Shown in pieces: positions 16,356 to 23,601 of a DNA stretch of 64,000 nucleotides. A program made the translations under genes and the position numbers. Below the pieces are notes generated by a model. The model was not told the DNA's origin. It did not search any database and saw only the letters and a list, made by a program, of their open reading frames with translations. Numbering within the stretch: position 1 is the first letter of the stretch; the number at the start of each line of letters is the position of its first letter. The stretch is from Kordia aestuariivivens (GTDB taxonomy: Bacteria; Bacteroidota; Bacteroidia; Flavobacteriales; Flavobacteriaceae), in assembly GCF_014397005.1 (NCBI RefSeq), contig NZ_JACGWS010000007.1, forward strand, positions 186,001 through 250,000, written 5' to 3'.

Positions 16356-17396
16356 TTAAAAATCGAAAGCTTCAATGAAGTTTCCAATTAGAATTGGTAC
16401 TGGATATTTTCTAATTTCCTGCAAAGGTATTCCGTTTTTTAAACTATTGGTTGTTTCTACTACCCAAAATGTTGTATGCAAATGCTGATGTGACAATTTA
16501 TGAATGATTGGCTTTTGGTTAAACTGTGTAATCGAAACGTCTTTAAGCGCAATCATTTCTTCTATTTCTAATTGATGTTGCTCAATATCATCCACAGCTT
16601 TATCGGTTTCTACAAGTGGAAACTGATACAATCCTTGCCAAATGCCTTTTCCTTTGCGTTCTTCCAGAAGCGTTTCTTCTTGGTTTGAAACAATCACTAT
16701 ATAATTGAACCAGCGATTTTTAACTTTTGTCTTTTTCAACTTCACTGGCAACGTTGTAACGTGCTGATTTTTCAATCCTAAGCAACTTGAAGCTAAGGGG
16801 CAAATAATGCAATACGGACTTTGTGGCTTGCATTGTACAGCGCCAAACTCCATAATTGCCTGATTAAAATTCGCAGGATCATCATGATCAATGACTTCAA
16901 ATGCTAATTTTTTAAACATTTTTATGCCTTCTGTGCTATTAATAGGTAAGTCAACATCAAAATAACGCGCCAAAACTCGGTATACATTTCCATCAACTAC
17001 GGGCGCAATTTCGTCAAAACAGATCGAAGCGATGGCACTTGCTGTGTAATCTCCGACGCCTTTTAGCTTTAAAAGAGCCGAATAACTGCTTGGAAACTCT
17101 CCATTGTAGTTATTTACAATATCTTTTGCGGTGTAATGTAAGTTGCGTGCTCGCGAATAATAACCGAGTCCTTGCCAAAGTTTTAACACCTGTGATTCTT
17201 CGGCTTTTGCCAAATCGTACACAGTTGGAAATACTTCTGTAAACTTCTCATAATAAGGCAGTCCCTGCGCTACGCGGGTTTGTTGCAGCATAATTTCGGA
17301 GAGCCAAATACGGTATGGATCTTTGGTTTTTCGCCATGGTAAATCGCGCTTATTTTGGAAATACCATTGTATAATTTCTTTGGAAAAGTTCATCAA
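16356..17396 (-). CDS. mutY: A/G-specific adenine glycosylase MutY
   Basis: Encodes 346 residues. It has the PWRKTKDPYRIWLSEIMLQQ start of MutY, the helix-hairpin-helix LLKLKGVGDYTASAIAS, the catalytic Asp in APVVDGNVYRVLAR, and an iron-sulfur cluster loop C-x6-C-x2-C-x5-C (CKPQSPYCIICPLASSC). A C-terminal NUDIX-like domain recognises 8-oxoG (about 225-346). It removes adenine mispaired with 8-oxoguanine. The start could be either of two adjacent ATGs (17396 or 17393). Confidence 0.96.
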   Translation of the reverse strand: MMNFSKEIIQWYFQNKRDLPWRKTKDPYRIWLSEIMLQQTRVAQGLPYYEKFTEVFPTVYDLAKAEESQVLKLWQGLGYYSRARNLHYTAKDIVNNYNGEFPSSYSALLKLKGVGDYTASAIASICFDEIAPVVDGNVYRVLARYFDVDLPINSTEGIKMFKKLAFEVIDHDDPANFNQAIMEFGAVQCKPQSPYCIICPLASSCLGLKNQHVTTLPVKLKKTKVKNRWFNYIVIVSNQEETLLEERKGKGIWQGLYQFPLVETDKAVDDIEQHQLEIEEMIALKDVSITQFNQKPIIHKLSHQHLHTTFWVVETTNSLKNGIPLQEIRKYPVPILIGNFIEAFDF

Positions 17397-17475
17397 ATAA
17401 AAATAATACGCAAAAATATATCTTTATATGGTTAAATTTTAATCAATTAGAATATAAATATTATCTAATTAATTA

Positions 17476-17483
17476 TATATTTG
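17476..17483 (+). promoter_or_regulatory. -7 promoter element of the HU gene
   Basis: TATATTTG matches the Bacteroidota -7 consensus TAnnTTTG, 41 nt before the HU ATG. No convincing TTG -33 element is seen at the right spacing. Confidence 0.55.
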
Positions 17484-17524
17484 CAACCCTTAATTTTTAT
17501 AAAAAATAAATAAAATATATTAAA

Positions 17525-17815
17525 ATGACGAAAGCGGACATCGTAGCAAAAATTTCAGAGAAATTAGGAATGGAAAAAGGTGATGTACAGGCAACTGTAG
17601 AAACTTTTATGGAAGAAGTTAAGAATTCTTTAGAGAGTGGAGACAATGTTTACCTTAGAGGTTTTGGTAGTTTTATCATTAAAACAAGAGCCGAAAAAAC
17701 AGGTAGAAACATTTCTAAGAACACTACAATCAAAATTCCAGCACACAACATTCCAGCATTTAAGCCTGCAAAAGTTTTTGTTGAAGGAGTAAAGAGCAAC
17801 GTTGAAGTAAAGTAA
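17525..17815 (+). CDS. HU family DNA-binding protein
   Basis: Encodes 96 residues: MTKADIVAKISEKLGMEKGD at the start, the LRGFGSFIIKTRAEKTGRN hairpin entry, and NIPAFKPAKVF near the end, all typical of HU/IHF. It is a nucleoid protein that binds and bends DNA as a dimer. It is followed 40 nt later by a tiny basic protein gene and then by RNase G. Confidence 0.96.
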   Translation: MTKADIVAKISEKLGMEKGDVQATVETFMEEVKNSLESGDNVYLRGFGSFIIKTRAEKTGRNISKNTTIKIPAHNIPAFKPAKVFVEGVKSNVEVK

Positions 17816-17855
17816 TTAAAAGAATAATTTATTAATTTAAAAAACATAGAGCATT

Positions 17856-17945
17856 ATGCCAAGTGGTAAAAAAAGAAAAAGACACAAGGTGGCTACGCAC
17901 AAGCGTAAGAAGAGAAGAAGAGCTAATCGTCACAAGAAGAAGTAG
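17856..17945 (+). CDS. Very small basic protein (29 residues)
   Basis: The reading frame MPSGKKRKRHKVATHKRKKR... has 29 residues, 19 of them Lys or Arg and 4 His. It begins with an ATG after an A/T-rich leader and its stop codon lies inside a strong palindromic terminator. Composition and size resemble small ribosomal proteins that thread into rRNA. A Bacteroidota-specific small 50S protein (bL38) has been described in F. johnsoniae; whether this is the same protein I cannot tell. The position between HU and RNase G is, as I recall, conserved in flavobacteria. Confidence 0.75.
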   Translation: MPSGKKRKRHKVATHKRKKRRRANRHKKK

Positions 17946-17977
17946 TTTATATAAACTACTTCATTGTTTTATTTTTA
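17939..17977 (+). terminator. Terminator after the 29-residue protein gene
   Basis: GAAGTAGTTTATATAAACTACTTC (24-nt perfect palindrome in two halves GAAGTAGTTTAT and ATAAACTACTTC) overlaps the stop codon and is followed by T-rich sequence. Confidence 0.8.
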
Positions 17978-18021
17978 TATAAAACAAAAAAACGTTCTTT
18001 GAAAAAAAATTGCATACCAAA

Positions 18022-18046
18022 GTAAGCACTACTGTCTTGTGCTTAC
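18022..18046 (+). promoter_or_regulatory. Hairpin in the RNase G leader
   Basis: GTAAGCAC pairs with GTGCTTAC over a 9-nt loop, and flanking GCATAC/GTATG could extend it. It lies 76 nt upstream of the ATG at 18122 with no T-run after it, so it is probably not a terminator. RNase E family mRNAs are known to carry leader hairpins used in self-regulation; a similar role here is inference. Confidence 0.4.
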
Positions 18047-18121
18047 AATTGTGTATGTATATTTTATTGGGTAGAAACAATACCTGTGAGAAAATTGTTT
18101 AATCCATCTGTACATTTATGT

Positions 18122-19687
18122 ATGGATAAAAATGAAATCAGAGTGAATAAAGAATTAATCATTAGATCCAATTCCTCTGAAGTTGATTTTGCCTTGCTAA
18201 AGGATGGAAAACTTATAGAGTTACATAAGGAAGAAGATAGTAACGATTTTGCAGTTGGAGACGTATTTCTTGCCAAAATAAGAAAACCCGTTTCCGGACT
18301 AAATGCAGCTTTTGTAAATGTTGGCTACGAAAAAGATGCCTTTTTACATTACCACGATTTAGGACCGCAACTTCCTTCCTTACTAAAATTTATAAAACGT
18401 GTAAGCACAGGTAAATTAAAAGATTATACATTAAAAAACTTTCCTTTTGAACCAAATATTGATAAAAATGGTAGCATCATGGATGCTATTAAAGCCAATC
18501 AATCATTACTTGTTCAAATTGTAAAGGAGCCAATTTCGACCAAAGGTCCTAGAATTAGTTCTGAACTTTCTATTGCCGGACGATATATTGTACTTGTTCC
18601 CTTTTCGGAGCGTGTATCTATATCTCAAAAAATTGAAAGTAAGGAAGAAAAAGACCGATTAAAACGTTTGGTACTTAGTATCAAACCGAAAGGTTTTGGC
18701 GTTATTGTACGTACAGTAGCTGAAGGCAAAAAAGTAGCTGAATTGGACCAAGACTTGCAGAACTTGTTGACAAAATGGTCAACAATGTGCAAAAAATTGT
18801 ATAAAGCAGAACATCCGTCGAAAGTATTAAGTGAAATGAATAAAGCATCCTCAATTTTGAGAGACATCTTTAACGAATCATTCACAGGAATTCATATAGA
18901 CGATGAAGATCTTTATTACGAAATTAAAGAATACGTGCACAATATTGCACCTAAAAAAGAGTCTATCGTCAAATTGTACCAGTCAAAAGTTCCACTCTTT
19001 GAAAAACATGGAGTAGAACGACAAATTAAAACCTCTTTTGGAAAAACAGTTTCCATGAGTAAAGGCGCTTATTTAATTATAGAACACACTGAAGCATTAC
19101 ATGTTATTGATGTAAACAGTGGTAACCGTTCTAATAAAGCCCGCACACAAGAGGACACCGCATTAGAAGTCAACATGATTGCCGCAAAAGAAATTGCAAG
19201 GCAACTACGATTGCGCGATATGGGAGGAATTATCGTCATCGATTTTATAGATATGACTAATGCAGAACACCGCAGAACTTTGTTTGATCATTTGAAGACA
19301 GAAATGAAAGACGACAGAGCGAAACACAAAATATTACCTCCTAGCAAATTTGGTTTGGTACAAATTACGCGACAAAGAGTACGACCAGAAGTAAATATTA
19401 AAACGAGAGAAGTAAACCCAAATGGAGGAAGTCTAGAAGTAGAAGCTCCTATTGGTCTCATTGATAAAATTACAACTGATCTAGAAAAAATTATAGCCAA
19501 AAAAGAAGGCTTAAATGGAGTTACGCTTAATATACATCCGTTTATTGCAGCGTATCTCAAACAAGGATTTCCATCCATCCGTTTCAAATGGTTCTTAGAA
19601 CACAAGAAATGGGTAAAAATATTACCAAGAGACGCTTACACGTACTTAGAGTATCGTTTTAAAGATAAAAACGATGAAGTTTTATAA
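18122..19687 (+). CDS. rng: Ribonuclease E/G family endoribonuclease
   Basis: Encodes 521 residues from the ATG at 18122; an in-frame GTG at 18086 would add 12 residues. The S1 RNA-binding part is near the N-terminus (VGDVFLAKIRKPVSGLNAAF, residues about 40-130). The catalytic DNase I-like region has IDVNSGNRS and GGIIVIDFIDM with the conserved metal-binding Asp residues. I find no CPxC zinc-link motif, which E. coli RNase E/G has. It processes rRNA and decays mRNA in known homologues. It is preceded by HU and the small basic protein, and ends in a terminator. Confidence 0.94.
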   Translation: MDKNEIRVNKELIIRSNSSEVDFALLKDGKLIELHKEEDSNDFAVGDVFLAKIRKPVSGLNAAFVNVGYEKDAFLHYHDLGPQLPSLLKFIKRVSTGKLKDYTLKNFPFEPNIDKNGSIMDAIKANQSLLVQIVKEPISTKGPRISSELSIAGRYIVLVPFSERVSISQKIESKEEKDRLKRLVLSIKPKGFGVIVRTVAEGKKVAELDQDLQNLLTKWSTMCKKLYKAEHPSKVLSEMNKASSILRDIFNESFTGIHIDDEDLYYEIKEYVHNIAPKKESIVKLYQSKVPLFEKHGVERQIKTSFGKTVSMSKGAYLIIEHTEALHVIDVNSGNRSNKARTQEDTALEVNMIAAKEIARQLRLRDMGGIIVIDFIDMTNAEHRRTLFDHLKTEMKDDRAKHKILPPSKFGLVQITRQRVRPEVNIKTREVNPNGGSLEVEAPIGLIDKITTDLEKIIAKKEGLNGVTLNIHPFIAAYLKQGFPSIRFKWFLEHKKWVKILPRDAYTYLEYRFKDKNDEVL

Positions 19688-19694
19688 ACTAATG

Positions 19695-19725
19695 AAAAGC
19701 GACCAGTGATGGTCGCTTTTTTTGT
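19695..19725 (+). terminator. Terminator after RNase G gene
   Basis: AAAAGCGACC pairs with GGTCGCTTTT around AGTGAT and continues into a T-run. Confidence 0.92.
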
Positions 19726-19775
19726 TTGTGGTTTTTTTCTTATATTTAAGAAAATTGTTTGAAAATTCATAATGT

Positions 19776-20279
19776 ATGAGTAAAATTCCCGTTTTTGTTT
19801 CTTGTCCAACTATTCTCAATAAAAGACAGAAAGCATATAGAAAAATAATTATCGATATTATTGATGATTTGAACATGGAACCTAGAGCATTAGGAAGAAG
19901 TGATTACCCTAAAGATTTCCCACTAAAAGAAATAGCAATTTTATGTAAGAGATGTAGTGGTGGTATTATTCTTGGTTTTGAACAAACTAAAGTGATTATA
20001 GGAGAAATTAAAAGAGGTACAAAAGAAGAAAAAACGATTAAAGAAAAATCACTCCCAACTCCTTGGAATAACATAGAAGCTGGAATTTTATTTGGTCTAA
20101 AATTACCTTTGTTAATCTTTAAAGAAAAAGAAATATCTGGAGGTGTTTTTGATTATGGAATATCTGATGCGTTTATACATGATTTTCCACAAAAAATCAC
20201 AGAAGCAAAAAAGAATGAAATAAAGCAAGTCGTTCAAAAATGGTTTGCTGAAGTTAGCGTATTACATAATATTTTTTAA
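19776..20279 (+). CDS. TIR/deoxyribosyltransferase-like protein (predicted)
   Basis: Encodes 167 residues without signal or membrane segments. I do not recognise a named family with certainty. The pattern is that of a small Rossmann-like nucleotide-processing fold: strand KIPVFVSCPT, a helix, RALGRSDYP, GGIILGFEQ, then PTPWNNIEAGILFGLKLPLL with a conserved-looking Glu and FDYGISDAFIHDFP. TIR domains and nucleoside 2-deoxyribosyltransferases share this arrangement with a catalytic Glu before such a hydrophobic strand. Similar stand-alone proteins occur in defence contexts, but no partner genes are visible here. It sits just upstream of a decayed ATP-grasp gene fragment, so the locus has been rearranged. 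Confidence 0.5.
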   Translation: MSKIPVFVSCPTILNKRQKAYRKIIIDIIDDLNMEPRALGRSDYPKDFPLKEIAILCKRCSGGIILGFEQTKVIIGEIKRGTKEEKTIKEKSLPTPWNNIEAGILFGLKLPLLIFKEKEISGGVFDYGISDAFIHDFPQKITEAKKNEIKQVVQKWFAEVSVLHNIF

Positions 20280-20341
20280 AACAATTATTTCCAACGCTAG
20301 TCGTGCCATCAAACAAACTAAAAATATTCGTGAATTCGTAG

Positions 20342-20440
20342 CATGAATTAGAAATTAATTGTATTAACAGTGCTGGATTTTACCCAAACCTTAATGTGCA
20401 TAGTTTGGTAAAACGTTGCATATTTATTTTTCGAATTTAA
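20342..20440 (+). pseudogene. Remnant of an ATP-grasp protein gene (3' end)
   Basis: The sequence encodes EINCINSAGFYPNLNVHSLV in frame, nearly identical to the C-terminal EINCVNSAGFYPNLNVQSLV of the intact ATP-grasp gene at 22236-23015, and the DNA match continues to TATTTATTTTTC. The upstream part of the gene is absent. It is a leftover partial duplicate. Confidence 0.85.
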
Positions 20441-20462
20441 TTTTATGTTGTAAAACAACACT

Positions 20463-21152
20463 ATGAAAAATAACAACCTATTATTACTCCATGGAGCTTT
20501 GGGAAGCAAAGCACAACTAAAACCACTACAAGAATTGCTATCTAAAGATTTTAATGTTCATACCTTAAATTTTGAAGGACATGGCGGCCGTTTTTCTACT
20601 AACGACTTTTGCATGGAGCGATTTGCGGAGAATGTTGCAGAGAAGCTTCAAACTTTAGCAATCTCAAAAACACATATTTTTGGATATAGTATGGGCGGTT
20701 ATGTCGCTTTGCAATTAGCAAAAAAATATCCTGAATTAGTAGATCGTATCGTAACACTTGGAACTAAATTTAATTGGTCATTAGAAGCTGCTCAGCAAGA
20801 AGTTAAGATGCTTAATTCTTCCAAAATTGAAGAAAAAGTTCCTGCTTTTGCCAAGTATCTTCAAGAATTGCACCAGCCAAATGACTGGAAAGAAGTTCTT
20901 CAAAAAACGGCTGATATGATGTTAGCATTGGCGAATGGAAAAAAACTCATCAATGATGATTTACACCAAATTCAACACAAAATTTTAATTGGAATTGGCG
21001 CATTAGACACTATGGTAACAATTGCTGAATCTGAAAATGCGGCTTCACAATTGCCAAACGCAACGTTGAGAATTATAGAAGATGTAAAACATCCGATTGA
21101 AAAGGTAGATACGAATGTGTTAGCAACTGTTATTCGCAATTTTATTGCTTAA
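20463..21152 (+). CDS. Alpha/beta hydrolase
   Basis: Encodes 229 residues, cytosolic. It has the start LLLLHGALGSKAQLKPL (oxyanion-hole region), the nucleophile elbow GYSMGG, an acid in GIGALDTMV and a C-terminal His in EDVKHPIEKVD. The layout fits small carboxylesterase/haloperoxidase-like hydrolases. The substrate is unknown. The gene is alone, with the ATP-grasp remnant immediately upstream. Confidence 0.88.
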   Translation: MKNNNLLLLHGALGSKAQLKPLQELLSKDFNVHTLNFEGHGGRFSTNDFCMERFAENVAEKLQTLAISKTHIFGYSMGGYVALQLAKKYPELVDRIVTLGTKFNWSLEAAQQEVKMLNSSKIEEKVPAFAKYLQELHQPNDWKEVLQKTADMMLALANGKKLINDDLHQIQHKILIGIGALDTMVTIAESENAASQLPNATLRIIEDVKHPIEKVDTNVLATVIRNFIA

Positions 21153-21162
21153 TTTCAAAAAA

Positions 21163-22059
21163 TTAATTACAATCACTTACATCAAACATTCCATCTACAA
21201 TAATAAACTTACGTTCATTGTATTTGATCTTTGTGTTCTCTTTAGAAATTTTCAAATTACGGAATCCGCATACCGTTTTTAAACGTGTATTATTACTCAA
21301 TTGTAAAAAGCCAACACTTTTTAAGTTTTTAAATGCATCAATACTTACTGCATACGAGTTGCTTTCTATTACGAACCTATTTTGAACAGTTTCTAATGCA
21401 TCAAATCCATTTATTTTGATAAGCGCATCATTTTCTTCGATTGTTAAGTTTTTTTCGATTTTTTTAATGTTTGAAAATCCACTTAAGTCATGCAAGCTCT
21501 CATTATCATATATAGAAACATGCTCTTTCACTTCTGTAATATTGTAAAACGTATCAATTGCCTCCAATTTACCATTTAACCATATATTTATGCTTCCTCC
21601 AATATGCGTAACATTATCTAATCCTTTTATACTTACGAGCGATGCATTATCCATAATATTAATCGTTTCACCTATATGTATAAGGTTTTTTAAAGCGTCT
21701 AAATTCTCCAATTTAGGATTGGAATGAAATGATAAATGACGTCCAACTTTCGTTAAGTTTTGCAATCCATTTAATGAAGTTAGTTCTGGGTTTTGAACAA
21801 TTCCATCTGGTGTGTGATCACCAATAACTAACTTTCCTTCAATTTCAACAAGCGTAGCTAAAGGAGATAAGTCGGAAGCGCCGCTAATAATAAGATTTCC
21901 TTCAAATTTAGAAAGTCCTTTTTTCCCAAAAGCTTCTAATTCTTTTTGTGTTGTTATTTCAATTGTATTCGATTTTTTTGACTGACTTTGTGCTTCTGTA
22001 AATTGAAAATTTATAAATAGTAAAGCTATAAAAAGTAGCTTTTTATAAGGTTGCTGCAT
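21163..22059 (-). CDS. Secreted receptor-L-domain-like (leucine-rich) protein
   Basis: Encodes 298 residues from the ATG at 22059; an upstream TTG at 22083 is less likely. A signal peptide (LLFIALLFINFQFTEAQ) is followed by a solenoid of short repeats such as ISGASDLSPLATLVEIEGKL, LTSLNGLQNLTKVGRHL and IKGLDNVTHIGGSINIW, with regular Leu/Ile and Gly-Asn turns. This resembles receptor L or SPS2-like repeats of surface proteins. No T9SS tail or membrane anchor is seen. It is likely a periplasmic or exported binding protein, ligand unknown. Confidence 0.75.
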   Translation of the reverse strand: MQQPYKKLLFIALLFINFQFTEAQSQSKKSNTIEITTQKELEAFGKKGLSKFEGNLIISGASDLSPLATLVEIEGKLVIGDHTPDGIVQNPELTSLNGLQNLTKVGRHLSFHSNPKLENLDALKNLIHIGETINIMDNASLVSIKGLDNVTHIGGSINIWLNGKLEAIDTFYNITEVKEHVSIYDNESLHDLSGFSNIKKIEKNLTIEENDALIKINGFDALETVQNRFVIESNSYAVSIDAFKNLKSVGFLQLSNNTRLKTVCGFRNLKISKENTKIKYNERKFIIVDGMFDVSDCN

Positions 22060-22235
22060 CCTGTTTTGATTTAAGAAAAACAATTATACGACTAATTGAT
22101 AAGTTTACCAATTACTTATATACATTGAATTTATCTAAATCAACTTTTACCAACTTTTTAGATTTCAATAAAAACTACTTTCATAAATAACAGTTATCTT
22201 TAGCGCTTTACTCATAAAAAATAGTACCCTATTCC

Positions 22236-23015
22236 ATGCTTTTTCTAGTCCAATCTAATATTTATTCTGATCCTGATCACGACCGTATTTTTGAAGCGTT
22301 AAACGATCTCAATATTCCGTATGAAGCTATTGAACTCAATTCAGAAACGGAAGCAATCACAGTACAATCAAGTCGTACGGACGTTTTTGTATATGGTTCG
22401 GTGAAGCTAGCACGACTCGCGAAAACTAATACACATTGGAGTCCAGGTTCGTTTTACGGTGGAAATCATCAATATAAAATCTACGCGGAATATTATAAAG
22501 AGAATTTACTCAATTATGATGTGGAAATTTTCAAGTTTAAAGATACTATTACATGGAAACCAAGCGAACAGAAATTCATTAAACCGTATAAAGATGCCAA
22601 AATTTTCACCGGAAAAGTGTTTACAGAACTCAAATGGACTGATTTTGTACAACATTCACTAGAAAATCCAAGAACACCTTTATTGAATTCCGAATCATTG
22701 ATTCAAGCGTCTATTCCGAAGGAAATTTACAAAGAAGCACGTTTATGGATTGTTGGCGGACAGATTGTAGCCTCCGTGTATTATAAGTTTAATGGTGATG
22801 TTGTTTTTGAAGCTGAAGTTGCTGAGGAAGGAATTGTGTTTGCTAAGAAAATGATTCAAATTTATGAAGTCGCAGAAGCATTTGTCATGGATATTTGCTT
22901 GACGAATTATGGCTGGAAAATTGTAGAAATTAATTGCGTTAATAGTGCAGGGTTTTACCCAAACCTCAACGTACAGAGTTTGGTAAAAGCATTGAATATT
23001 TATTTTTCAAACTAA
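22236..23015 (+). CDS. ATP-grasp domain protein (DUF4343-like)
   Basis: Encodes 259 residues with no signal peptide. The C-terminal half has ATP-grasp hallmarks: EARLWIVGGQIVASVYYKF, FVMDICLTNYGWKIVEIN and CVNSAGFYPN, with the acidic EIN metal-binding segment. DUF4343-type ATP-grasp proteins ligate a carboxylate to an amine or thiol; the substrate here is unknown. A decayed second copy of its 3' end lies 1.9 kb upstream. Neighbours give no pathway clue. Confidence 0.8.
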   Translation: MLFLVQSNIYSDPDHDRIFEALNDLNIPYEAIELNSETEAITVQSSRTDVFVYGSVKLARLAKTNTHWSPGSFYGGNHQYKIYAEYYKENLLNYDVEIFKFKDTITWKPSEQKFIKPYKDAKIFTGKVFTELKWTDFVQHSLENPRTPLLNSESLIQASIPKEIYKEARLWIVGGQIVASVYYKFNGDVVFEAEVAEEGIVFAKKMIQIYEVAEAFVMDICLTNYGWKIVEINCVNSAGFYPNLNVQSLVKALNIYFSN

Positions 23016-23092
23016 AAACATTCGTGTATTATTAATTTTAATCTCTTACTTTGAGCACATCGCACAAACTTAGTCAGCCAATTGTCAATTCT

Positions 23093-23524
23093 ATGAAAAC
23101 ACTTCTTAGAGGCAATATTCATTTCACAGAAAAAAGAGAAAAATGGACACTAGAAATTGATGCAAAGTGGAATAAGAAAATCAATACAATTACGATTAAA
23201 GCTAGAAAGTCCAATTTAGTTACTGATTTTTCTCCTTGTAAGTTATATAAATCGAACTTCTTTACAATCCTATCTTATGTATGGTTATTGAGGTCAGAAT
23301 CCTATGGTTTTTCTGGTAAAAAAAGTGAGTTTTCAGAAATACTATTAGAAAGTGCTGCTACAATTCCGTTAATGGAAACCAAAAATCCTATTATAAAACT
23401 GGAAGGAAAGCATTTAATTTTCTCTGGCGGAATCCGAAAGAAAGATAGTAAAAGTCTATCAAATGTTCTTACTTTGGTAGATATGCTACTAAGTGAAATT
23501 GACGAAGCAGAACACAATCATTGA
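23093..23524 (+). CDS. Hypothetical protein
   Basis: Encodes 143 residues from the ATG at 23093; an in-frame TTG at 23051 could add 14. No signal peptide, membrane segment or known motif is seen. The sequence alternates basic strands (NKKINTITIKARKSNLV) with GKHLIFSGGIRKKD and ends acidic (SEIDEAEHNH). It follows the ATP-grasp gene by 77 nt and could be cotranscribed. Function unknown. Confidence 0.65.
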   Translation: MKTLLRGNIHFTEKREKWTLEIDAKWNKKINTITIKARKSNLVTDFSPCKLYKSNFFTILSYVWLLRSESYGFSGKKSEFSEILLESAATIPLMETKNPIIKLEGKHLIFSGGIRKKDSKSLSNVLTLVDMLLSEIDEAEHNH

Positions 23525-23552
23525 AAGATTATACTATTGAAAAAAGAGTTGT

Positions 23553-23583
23553 TATAGAAGCAAAAGGTTGTTTTGCTTCTATA
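23553..23583. terminator. Hairpin between convergent genes
   Basis: TATAGAAGCAAAA pairs perfectly with TTTTGCTTCTATA around GGTTG. No T-run follows on either strand, so termination is likely but not textbook. Confidence 0.55.
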
Positions 23584-23601
23584 AAGAGTTTATAAGTATT
23601 T

